Assembly (NCBI GenBank): GCA_037176885.1
Contig: JAWWNJ010000066.1
Location: 124,001-188,000 of the forward strand
Origin: Favolaschia claudopus
Taxonomy: Eukaryota > Basidiomycota > Agaricomycetes > Agaricales > Mycenaceae
Direction of reading: 5' to 3'
Length of the DNA stretch: 64,000 nt
Part shown: positions 1-9,737 of the stretch, in pieces
How positions within the stretch are numbered: position 1 is the stretch's first letter
How the letters are laid out: every line of letters begins with the position of its first letter
Made by a program: the position numbers and the translations under genes
Notes under the pieces: model-generated
What the model was told of the DNA's origin: nothing
The model's database searches: none
What the model saw: only the letters and a program-made list of their open reading frames with translations

Positions 1-787
1 CCCTTTCCACCACTCTACTTTACAACACCCGTCCGAATTCCTGCGCACACCCATGATTGCTCTCACGAGCGCCGCGTCTTAGTCGCTGGTGTACTTGTTG
101 CGGTATATAAATGCAGAATGACAAAAAAAAAAAAAAAAAAAAAATCTCACGTGTTGCACGTCACGTCAACTGTCAATCACTTCGATCGGTGGCTGTCCTT
201 GCCGATTAACCTTCAGGCAACTGTTGAAACTCTTCCCGAATCCACACCTTCATTAGGTTAACTCGAGTATGTATGAGCAGTCTGTGCTCCAGCTCTGGAC
301 AGTCTATGATCACAACGCGACGAGGACTTCTGCTACACACACCGCTCAAATAGGAAGTTTGTCGGCATGATGCTGGCCAAGGTTTCGAGCCTCAGGCTCA
401 ATTTCCTGAACGGCTCATATCCATGTGCCCCAATCCCCATGCCACTACGACTGCCAGATACCTGTTCAAGATCATTCTCCGCATGCGTCGCTTCCCAATA
501 TCTCTCAGCTCTGCTCCAATTTCGAAGCCTCGACGTGACCTACACAGTACTATAATGCAACCTGAAGCTCGATTTCGCCCTGGTACTTCTGTGGAGATCT
601 CAGGTCCAGTTTACCCACCATCTGCACGGCAAATCCGGATCTTTGCTGCATGTTTGGATCGACTGTCTGCCACACCACTGCTAACATCGACACCTGCGTT
701 CCAGGGCTGTAGACAGTAGCAGAATATAACTCTGTCTGCCGATATAAGCTAACATATTCCTGAGTCTCTACTTCGTGACCCAACCCA
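1..787. other. Region without a supported gene
   Basis: I see no convincing gene here. The stretch holds a run of 22 A at 123-144 and, at about 372-545, a block clearly related to 15305-15476 on the other strand (see repeat entries). A long open frame on the minus strand (984-550) is antisense to the secreted-protein gene and matches nothing I recognise. The downstream part should contain the promoter of the gene starting at 788. Confidence 0.5.
372..545 (+). repeat. Dispersed repeat copy A
   Basis: About 170 bp starting at the CTGGCCAAGGTTTCGAGC block resemble the reverse complement of 15305-15476. The match continues through a CTACGACTG-CAGA block and a TTCGAA-CCTCGA block, with substitutions and small indels. 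Open frames in either copy are short or broken. They may be remnants of a leucine-rich F-box-type gene family, but that is inference. Confidence 0.6.
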
Positions 788-1514
788 ATGTTCAAGCTCC
801 TCGCCACGATGTTTCTCCTCACGTCTACTCTCGCAGCAAACACGTACCCCAACCCTTGCGCAGACGCTGGGCTGGTCTCAAACCTCACTATACAAGTCAG
901 AGACGCACAAGTGCTGATGTCTAGTCTCTCGTGTCCCTCCCAAGAACTCCCCGCCCACAAGTTAGCTGCTCGCGCCCCGCGCAATGTCTGTGGAGAACCA
1001 TGCGAGTGCTGCTGGAAAAATTGTTCAACGTCTCTCGTAGCTGAAGGTCACTTTTCAGGCACACTGGTGTCGTGTGATAACATCACTGGGAGTCCTTCAC
1101 CTGGCAGTGGAAACGATTGCGCCATCATCGCAGACGCCATGGAGATTTTGAGTGCAGAATTAGGTATGTGTGTCGCAACTTTGACACCCGATTTAAGCTC
1201 AAGCTGTACATGGATTAGGCCCGACCTATCTGCTCAATGCAACCAACGGATATTTCAAGCAACTCGTCTTTGGGAGTTGCCTCACATTCGTCGGTGTTTC
1301 CGCTCAGGAAGACACAGAGGCGTGTTGGAGCGATTGGGTGTGCATTGACAATTTCTTTGATCAGGCCTTGGTTGACGAATACGCCCCGCAGTCGGCGATT
1401 GTCAGGCAGTTGTTAAATACCTGTCCCACACAGTCCAGTGGTGCCTGCACATCGATCCCTCCCGGCCTCACGTTCGCTGACTTTTCCATGCAGTGCGTTT
1501 ATTTATTTCTCTAG
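788..1514 (+). CDS. Secreted cysteine-rich protein
   Basis: Two exons (788-1163 and 1219-1514) join across a 55-nt GT-AG intron to give 223 residues. The N-terminus is a clear signal peptide (MFKLLATMFLLTSTLAA), so the product should enter the secretory pathway. The mature chain has about 15 Cys, including a dense cluster CGEPCECCWKNC around residues 68-79, and a GNDCAIIADAM stretch. From memory, the layout of an early Cys cluster, NDC-IADA, SC-TF and a later C-W-DW block resembles a large uncharacterised family of secreted basidiomycete proteins. The original frame hits a stop soon after the first exon, so the splice is needed to reach the C-terminal Cys. No enzymatic motif is visible. It could be an effector-like or cell-wall protein, but the function is unknown. 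Confidence 0.75.
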
Positions 1515-1631
1515 AGTACCGTACTAAAAAGAGCTATGGGTATGCTATTATCGGATCCGTCGTTCGTGAATCCCTCTAGTTAACAAGCAGTGTAATGATA
1601 CATATGCGCTATAAGTAGTAGTCCCTACAAT

Positions 1632-3386
1632 CTAGAAAACGAAAGACTCCGCCCAGTGCCGCACAATGTATTCGCCCTGTCTATGGCTCTCAAAATTTTT
1701 GACGTCGCGGCAGATGATTAAAGCATGAGCGTTCATCACATCCGGGAAATATGCCAGCTCCTTCTTCAAGGGTAAGCTGTTCAGCCAGGCGGCCATGCGG
1801 CGTTGTGTCGAAGTCAGAATGGGCACTTCAGGCGGAGATTTGGGTGAGCGACAGCCCTTCTCTGTTCCACGCTCAGGGTCATCGAGTGGCGGGTCTGCGG
1901 CATGGGCGTCATCGTCAATGAGATCGACAACAGCACCTTCGACCTGCATCTCGAGCTGCGCAAGAATGTTGGCAAGCCTTTCGGTACCTGAAGCGTCTTT
2001 CTCAAGCAATCGAATACGCGCGCGAGACGAACGGGAAGCGAGAGACAGGCGGACAATGCCTAGTGACATGAAAAGCGGTATGAGAACCGGGAGCAAAGCG
2101 TATATCACCTGTGGAAATTAGCAGAGGTTGGAAGAAGAAACGGTATTGGCTCACGAGGTTGGTGGGAAAATTGAATTGCAGTCTGGGAGGAAGCATAGGG
2201 GCTTTGAGTGACTTGAACCATGCTGGAGACATCATGGTAGGTTTCACTGGTAATGGCGGAGCAACTGGTGGCACAGAGTACGATTTGAGCAGCGGCCGAT
2301 GTTGCTCGTTTATGTTTCTTGCGAGGAATTTAGCTGGAAAATCGCAGAAACTGTCTGAGTCCTACATTTCCAATCCGGTTATGCTTCTAAGAGCAAAAGG
2401 ATCTTCGACCTCAATAGCGGAGGTGACATAAGGGACAGTACGGTCGTTGACGCTGTTGGCGTATATGCGAATAGTCTCGAATGAAGCCAAAGCCTGGTAG
2501 AATATGCGATCTGAAGAGCGTTAGTCTTGGTGAAAGAAGTTGGAACTCGAGTAGATACCCGGGTCAGCCATAACCTCTAAAAGCGGACGACCCTTCAGCG
2601 ACCAGCGGTCTATGAGAAATCTTAGCCATGATAGCACCTTGAGGCATAGATCGTACCGGCGCAGAAAAACTGCTCCCCGGTACGGGATAGCAACCTCGGA
2701 CCGATATAACTCGTGAAGGAGGAGAGAAGAGACCGATATCTTGGCAATCCTAAGTGAGGGGTTGCAATGGTATTGAAGTTGACTGGTCTAATTTCATCAA
2801 AGAAAGCACTTTGGCGTAAGATGCTAAAAGCGGATTCAGATGGGGGACAAGAGATGAAGCTTCGATGAAGACGCGTGCGGAGCTTACCCGACAACATATC
2901 GAGCGACAAGGCCACCGAGACTGTAGCCTGTTATGGAAAACTTGGTTACTTTGCGGCCTTCCCGTTTGAGCTTCTCGACCTCGGCAACTATCTTGAACGA
3001 ACGTTGGGATATGAACATGAGCCGGGGAATACAGCATCGAGAAATACCTCCTCGGCGACACGTTCGCCGCCCCAATCAATACCTTGTAGGGTGGTGAGAT
3101 TGAGTCTCTCGGCGCGTAGGATGTAACTAACCGTCGTAGGTGCCTGGGAGCAAGAGTGAGATCGCGTTTCGTAGCACAGACGACGGAACGCACCATCCTC
3201 CTTATTTGTTTCTGCGAGTAGAATATGAAGAGCAGGGTCGGGGATGGTTTCTCGAACGATGCGATGGAGCTCTGCAAGATGGACAGGACTTCCCCACATT
3301 CCTGCAAACGCGATTAAGTAAATCGTGACGCGTGCCATGGAGAAGAAATAAGTACCGTGGAGTAGGACAAGTATATGGGTGGACAT
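1632..3386 (-). CDS. LPL1/DUF676-family lipase, frame interrupted by one TAG
   Basis: Putative serine esterase related to yeast Lpl1/Rog1, which hydrolyse phospholipids or acylglycerols on lipid droplets. The start MSTHILVLLHG joins a second exon MWGSPVHLAELHR, giving the HGMWG oxyanion region. A 12-nt microexon (3132-3143) is needed to make GTYDGIDWGGERVAEE. The nucleophile elbow is GYSLGGLVARYVVG, followed by FFDEIRPVNFNTIATPHLG and LLSRTGEQF. The Asp/His region IYANSVNDRTVPYVTSAIE is present. In the same frame a TAG (2362-2364) follows ITGLEM, after which conserved-looking sequence continues (DSDSF, SYSVPP, then QRRMAAWLNSLPLKKELAYF to the end ESFVF). No GT-AG intron removes the stop while keeping the frame. 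The gene is either a recent nonsense allele, a truncated but functional protein, or a base error. The 3' neighbour is the secreted protein and the 5' neighbour is RhoGAP. Confidence 0.85.
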
Positions 3387-3842
3387 GGCAGGAATAATGG
3401 GAGGGACAGAAGGGAGATTAGTGTATGGCAGAGGTAAAGAATGAACAACCTTTTCTTAAGAGGCGGCGCCGCCGGCAGCATCGTGACGCATGCATGGACC
3501 CGATCATTGAAAGCGGCTATGACCATCGCTTTTTGACATATGCGATTCAACCTGTCAATCAAATCCCGCAAGGCCCGCACCGGGTCGACTCCCCGGGACG
3601 TTCCGGGCGATGCAAGTTAACACCGGTACCTGTGACAGTCATACTTTTTACGCTACCGGTCCAAAATTTCCAGGAATAATGGAATCGGCTCTCCGACACT
3701 AGAACAACACTGTTGAACACAACCCCGCCGACCCCGAGGCTGTACATGGTAATGCATAAGTACATGGGTGCAAACAATAAATAGCTACAATGATGAGGCA
3801 AACAACCATCAAGGTGCGGGGTATAAAAATTGCGGAATAAAA
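3387..3842. other. Intergenic spacer
   Basis: Spacer between the lipase start and the RhoGAP stop, both on the minus strand. It should hold the lipase promoter and 5' UTR and the RhoGAP 3' UTR. A GC-rich patch (GGCGGCGCCGCCGGC) lies near 3461-3475. No gene is supported. Confidence 0.4.
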
Positions 3843-6430
3843 TCATTCCCCTTCGTCCACGAAAATATCGGTATAGTGTTGTAGAATGGTCTCAATCGCC
3901 TGATCAATGTTGAGCATCATGCACCGGTGAAGAGCCGTGGCCGTGGTCAAAAACACAAACCATATTCTGATGAGTCGCGTCGGCCATACCACCCTCTGCG
4001 CCGTTGGCCGGGTTGGGTTTCAATTGCCCGAAGAGTGTCGGACCGAACACGATGGCCAAGTTCTGCACAGACATGGAATTTTCGGCGGCATGCTCGTTGA
4101 TTCTAGGGGGCAGCAAGTCAGCTTGCCGTCGGGAAACAAGGGGTAAACTGCTACCTTTGCAAGTGCCCAAGGAAGTATTTGAGGGTTGCATAGTTGGCAT
4201 CAGGAAGTTCGTTGACTCGTTCGTGTAAACGAATATGCCGCAGCCGGTCGTTTTCGATTTCTTGAGATTAGAGTTAACGTCCGATTTCTATAGATGCAAA
4301 GAGGTAAATCTAATCTTACTGGCAGCGTCTATGAATCCTTGCTGAAGGTCATATGTTAGCAGAGGGTCCGGTAATTCCCTCAACCACATCTTCATGACAC
4401 TCGCAACGTTGTTAATATCGGATGACCATTCCGTAGCATCAAGGTCCACCGAATCCATATCTGAGATCACGTCGTTAACCACAATTAGATAAAGTTTTCG
4501 CGCGAAGATAGGCTACCTTTATCCAATCTTTGCCGAAGATTTGCCACTTTGGTTACCGTGCCACTGACCCGGTATATACCTTGAGACTCGATTCCGAACT
4601 TCTCGATGGCTTGACAGCATTTCTCCATGATAGGCGGAACTTCAACATTGTCCCTCGTCATCTGGTCAGCAAGATCGACTCCGAAGGTGGGACGGCCACG
4701 ATCCTGAAGACCGTTGATGCCGTTGGGAGGAGGGTTGTGGGCCTTGTCGGAATGGTGCGTGGGTAGAGGTGGAAGCTTAAGGAATGTCAAAAGGTTATCG
4801 GAGAAAACAAATCTGACTTGACGCACAAAACCCTCGTCCGTAGGGCCTTCGCGGCGGGGCCCTCGGGGAGTGACCGGTCCGCGAGCATACGCATAATTCT
4901 GCATGTAGGCTTTGAAATCGCCCCGATTGTCAATTAATTCTAGCGTGGCTTTGAGACCGAGTCCGAAGGGTGAACCTACGCGGGTAGTCAATCCTGAAAA
5001 GTATGGATCAAGATAAGCACCGGCATACCTTCTTCATGCGGGGGGACTAAGGTCGAGCCGTCACTCAAAACAGTGCTCTCAAACAGGAATGCATATCGTG
5101 TGAGATGGTATTGAGTACCCAGATCCATCTCATCTGCACACTCTTTGAGTGCCTATGAATGATTCGGTTTCTTGAACGGTATAATGTTCCAATCTCTGCT
5201 TACTCGAAGAATCCGAGGGAGTTGGAAATTGAAATATTCTTGTCTCATCGCCTGAGTGTCCGTGACCGCCTTGCGATATGCGTCAGAAGCGCTCGACATT
5301 CGGGAACGGATATCGTCCTCTTGTCGTTGTATCTTTGCAAATTCAGCGTCTTGGTCGGACGACAGACAAGAAGCGCACATTTCCAGGGTTCTTGCCCTTG
5401 AGAAGCAACCCGCCTTTCGCAACCGCCTTGCCGATGGCCCGCTTTCCTCCCGCTCCGGCTGGCCGTTGCTGAACCGTATTGTCTTTCAGAGACTCGCCTT
5501 CCTTTTGCAGCAGAACACGTTCCAATTCTTCCGACGTTATGTCTAGACGGTTTTTGCATTTCTCGGTTATGGCCTCCGACTCTTGGAGGGCACGCTCATA
5601 TCGGGTAGCAAGCTCCTTAGTCTAGGTAAATAGAGTCAGACCGGAGGCAAGTATATTCAAACTAGTCAGTGCACCTGTTTCCGGTTCTTGTCCACTTCCT
5701 TGGCTAGTGTGGCCAGTTCTTCACTCATTTCATTGAGTCTCTGCGCGAATCGCAGTCTACTGTCTCCCACTGCCTCGTGGATCTTCATCGACGACTGCCA
5801 AGCGGCCACAAATGTACTGGCATTTCCGAAAAACTTGAGAAGTGAAATCGTGCCGCGCAATGCCAAGACGCACCCAGCTTTACCGTCATTCATACTATAC
5901 GTGTCCGCTGTTATTCGAGCAAGTTTGTGCATGTTCTGTCCGTATGATTCCTCTATGGCCGCCCGTTTCTTTAAGAACACAGATGCTTCCTGCAGAGGTT
6001 AAATTAGGACACGATATGTTGAACGGCTGCCAGGCCCTCACCCTGCAAGATATCATGCTCTGCTTAATACGATCCAGAAGCAAAGGGACGCCGCACTGTC
6101 GAAATTGAATGGGACGAGATCTCACAAAAATCAACGACGTACATCAAGCTCGCAGAGTGATCTAAGCACATTTTCGTCGAAACTAGCATCGACCAACGTG
6201 GCAGAATCATTGGGTCCGGAAGATTCACGATTTTCGACACCGACGGTTTGGCTGTCTCGCCAGGAGCGGCCTATGGAGTCGGTGCTGGAGCGCGGTTGAG
6301 ACGGAGACGGATTTGCAGGCGGAGGTGATTCCTGCGAATCTATGAGTCGGACGGGATGATGGTAAGAGCTTGGGCCGCTTTGGAGGTCAGAGTTGTCGGC
6401 GGAGTCCCATGCAGCAGCGTCGTCGGCCAT
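3843..6430 (-). CDS. F-BAR plus RhoGAP protein (Rgd1-like)
   Basis: Multi-exon gene for a protein of roughly 690 residues. The N-terminal ~96 residues are Ser/Pro-rich and start MADDAAAWDSADNS. An F-BAR domain follows: after splicing it reads CGVPLLLDRIKQSM, EASVFLKKRAAIEESYGQNM, LRFAQRLNEMSEELATLAKE and then RMSSASDAYRKAVTDTQ. The C-terminal RhoGAP domain has TFGVDLADQM, the arginine finger in GIESQGIYRVSG, MKMWLRELPDPLLT and MSVQNLAIVFGPTLFG, and ends in DIFVDEGE. This order matches yeast Rgd1, a GTPase-activating protein for Rho3/Rho4 that binds membrane phosphoinositides through F-BAR and acts in polarised growth. All key GAP residues I can check are present. Small introns (about 50-60 nt) separate most blocks. 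The function follows from the family; substrate specificity in this fungus is inferred. Confidence 0.9.
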
Positions 6431-6636
6431 TAGCAGTGGGCAAGGCCCTGGAACGCTAAGTAGACGTTAGAGCACGGAACAACGGCCAAACCACAGTAAT
6501 CCCAGTTCTTAGTCACAACGTGTCACGTACTTAACTTGCTTAATTGATCAACGTCGCGTCTCCGAACTGTTAAGATTCCCTGGCAAAGGCAGCTACAATC
6601 GCGCGTTTTAGTGCTATACTACGCGTCCATTACCCT

Positions 6637-7314
6637 CTAGCAGTATTCCCTGCGGAGGCAAAGCTTAACCTCGCCGCAGTTTCCACATTTCCTCGGCTTC
6701 TCTTCGTACGCGTCCGGATCCTCGTCGTAATCCGGATGTCTGTCGCCTTTGTACGACCGACCAGTGCGCGACGACATGTGGTACCATTGAGGATCTATAT
6801 AGATGCAATCCATTTTAATTAAGGGCCGAGGGTGAATATACACGCACTCATGATGCAATACGGACGACCAAAGTTTGAATTCTGGCAATAGCAACTGCCT
6901 ACAGTGCAAGGAGTCAGAGGACAGAAAAAGAGAGACCGGGATGCATTATTGTCGAACCTCTGGAGTGGTGACAGACGCAGCTCTCGCACGCCGAATAACC
7001 ACAGTCAGGACAAAGGTCGTCCGCCATATCATCTCGCGAATATTTGACGTTACAACCCGTGCAATGGGTCGTTGGAGGCTTTTCAACGGGCTTCTGAGCT
7101 TCCTTTTCCTCTCGTTCTCGGAGAATGCGGTTCATTTCGCATTCCATTTTGTGGTTCGACCACCCTGTTTTGTGTTAGAAAGTGCCACTCTAAACTCGCG
7201 AAAAAAAAGCGTGCCCGTTTTCTGGCAAGTCGTGCCACAATAAGTGGCTATTTTGCAATTTGAGCATCGTTGGTCTGCGCGTTTGAGGCAGCCTTCGTTC
7301 CAGCATACACCCAT
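6637..7314 (-). CDS. MYND zinc-finger protein
   Basis: Small protein (about 190 residues) starting MGVCWNEGCLKRADQRCSNC. The MYND finger is completed by splicing: CSNCKIATYCGTTCQKTG joins WSNHKMECEMN across 7165-7214, an intron beginning with GC instead of GT. A second Cys/His array follows (HCTGCNVKYSRDDM, LCPDCGYSACESCVCHH), then a third (CYCQNSNFGRPYC) and a C-terminal CGNCGEVKLCLRREYC. MYND fingers usually bind proline-rich partners, and the downstream Cys pairs look like further zinc sites. An internal intron (donor GTGCGTGT, acceptor CTATATAG) joins the Cys array to the MNPQWYHMSS tail. I do not recognise a named orthologue. An upstream in-frame ATG at 7350 is possible. Confidence 0.8.
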
Positions 7315-7400
7315 CGTAAGTAGTTCAAAGTCTTTCAAAGTCAAGATCAAAATTTACGTATCACTCGTACTACTGATTCTTAACTGTCATGTCTTTGAGC

Positions 7401-8303
7401 TCAGAACTTGTTCTTGAGCTCAAATACCCTGGCGTGTCGATCCGCATTCTTCATAACTCTCTCTCTCCACTCAGTGCTTGTCGCGTGCTTGAACTCGGGA
7501 GTGCTGGCGAAGCCGCTGTTTGTGAATTCGTGAATTGCAAGGTACTGGGAGACAGGCTTGTCCGCCATCGTTCCTCTTTGATTAGATTCCACCAACTTGT
7601 ACCGTCGGCCTTGGAGATCGTGAAGAATCGACACGAGTTTCTAGACTGAACTCGTACATACCTTGCTTCCAACCCGGGATCTTGGAAAGCAGGTCCATAT
7701 GCTCTTCATCGTACCTTGAACGACAGTGACATTGTTTTTCCGGCTTCGACGTCGAGAAAGTTACCCACCATCGATTCATGTCCTCCTCCGCCTCCGCCGT
7801 CTTCATTTCAAGAGTCACGACTAGAATGTACTTGCAAGGCAACGACTCCAGTTCAGTGGTGGGGTGCGTAAACGTGGCCGAGTGAACGTAGGTCCGCTTG
7901 CTCACTCCTCCCAATTTTGCCAGCGCCTCATTCTCATTCTCCACAACCCGAGTTTGGAGCACATTGTCAGACTCGGAAGTTGTAAAAAGGGTAAGCCATG
8001 GAGCACCCTGCGAATCTATACTTTTGTATCGAACGGCAGAATTCTGGGGAGCAAACTGAAAGTTTTCGGTCCCTGGTTTTTTTTATGGACGAATACGTAC
8101 AATGCCAGGCAACTGGAGGTATAACGGTATGTGTTCATTCTCATACCATTCTGTGCTAATTGAATCCACCGAAACTGAGACATCAACGTAGATGTACCAT
8201 TGAACGTTGTTTCGTTGCTGTCCGGCCTGTGCTCTAGATAAAAAAACAGGAGCTTCTTCCTCTCCTTGGTCAATTCGAGTCCGGCGGGGCTCTTTGGGGA
8301 CAT
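7401..8303 (-). CDS. Dimeric alpha/beta-barrel (EthD-like) protein
   Basis: Starts MSPKSPAGLELTKER and runs LLFFYLEHRPDSNETTF. Short GT-AG introns then lead to EWYENEHIPLYLQLPGI and FAPQNSAVRYKSIDSQGAPW. A second half repeats the pattern with RYDEEHMDLLSKIPGW, spliced to GRRYKLVESNQRG and ending FELKNKF. The WY-x-EH-x-PL-x-x-x-PG signature, present twice, is that of small ferredoxin-fold EthD-like proteins common in fungi. The protein therefore looks like an internal duplication that forms a pseudo-dimeric barrel. No signal peptide or membrane segment is visible, so it is probably cytosolic. Such proteins often sit near catabolic or secondary-metabolism enzymes, but none is adjacent here. Reaction and substrate cannot be stated. 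Confidence 0.75.
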
Positions 8304-9737
8304 GAGGGTGTAAGGGAAAGCACGACCACGCCCATGGTTGTGCCAAAAAAAGGCAACACCACACGGAACGCAGTCCGGAGGTCCGCTTTGATGGCGCTGA
8401 TAAAGGTGAGTACATGAAATAGAACGCACGGCAGTGGTTGATTTTTTCCTTCTGTCCAATAGGCTGCACCTTAAGAAGTAGGTCGCACTCTAAGACGAGG
8501 TTCTCGTTTCTTCAATTTTCTTGACCTTGTATTGACGCAGATGACTTAGTGTCAACGGTTGGTTTGTATTCTGTGAAGACCGACTGAAGACTTGCACATC
8601 TGTACAATATCCAGGTCGCTGAAACGTTTCAAACAGTGCGTACGGTTCGATAAATCGACCAGCGTTATATCGGTGGCGGCGCGCGGACGACATACGGCAC
8701 CTGGGGATCTTTGCCACCCCTTCCAGGACCCCCCAAGGATTTCCGTCCTCCTTTCCGTATCTATGAGAGCGGATCGTTCTGATCGTCCGAAGAGGGCAAC
8801 TTCCTTTTGCAGAGTTTCCCCGGTGCGAACTGTCCTCTCAGGTTGCCCGCAGCTTTTGGTCTTGCCCGGCCGCCAGTCAACGGTCCGTCACCCTCCAATC
8901 CTCCCTCGCCTTTGCGATTATCTATGCCTGACAACCAATGTAGTAACCTCCAGTCAAACTTAAGTCAACTATATCCCGTGTCTTTCTTTAAACGCCAATG
9001 CGAAACACTCCGAGAACAAAGGATGCGTGGTCACGGCAATGTATCTTAGAGTGAATCTGGAATGCGGGAGAGCCAGATAACTTATATCTTAACTGACACA
9101 GGGATAACGATTAAGGATGAAGCGTAGATTATCAGCGAGTTGTTGTGGGGAAACCTCATCTGCGGAGGGAACATTTATCGCATCGACGATCCAGCTTCTC
9201 TTGGACTACTCGGACCGGCGCAGACAACCTAATATCGTCGTCGGTGGAAGTGAAAGCCTGGCAGGGGAGATTCATAACTCACTGTTGTGCACACGTATTC
9301 TGACAATCGTGAGGGGGTCTTTCAGCGTGCCTTCTGCTCAACGCACAGGACGGCTGCATACAGTCCAGCTAGACGAGTCAGATCAGCAGAACAATGGGGC
9401 AAGCTCGATACACACTAGCGATCGGTTCTTCGCCCACTGATGGGAGCAAATTGTGTATTCCCAGAGATAACTGCACTCGCAGCACATTGCAGCTGTAGCG
9501 TTGCTAATTGGTATACTTGCCATGACTGCTTAAGTATGTGGGCAAAGTAGGGTTGGAATTATGTGGGCGCTTCAAGAAGGTGACTAGAAAATTTGTCGCC
9601 GTACAGTGTGGAAGGGGGTAAAGAAAACAAGTCCCCGGACTCAAAGCTTGTCGGACTCAAGAATGAAGAAGTTAGCACGTCGAATCGGGTCCTTGAAAGA
9701 TCAAACGAAACAAATAAAGCAGATCTACTGGAGGTAG
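8304..9737. other. Gene-free stretch of 1.4 kb
   Basis: No gene is supported on either strand. Open frames of 75-123 codons exist (for example 8592-8963 plus and 9117-9440 plus), but they have no domain, no neighbouring exons and no homology I recognise. The part next to 8303 should include the promoter of the barrel-protein gene. The part next to 9737 is the 3' end of the Nup85 gene. Confidence 0.45.

Noticed and set aside
550..984. 144-codon open frame on the minus strand
   Set aside because: Mostly antisense to the secreted-protein gene, with no recognisable motif, intron-linked exon or family.
9143..9172. A stretch resembling the end of 18S rRNA (AAACCTCATCTGCGGAGGGA)
   Set aside because: Only a short, gapped similarity; no neighbouring rRNA sequence is present.
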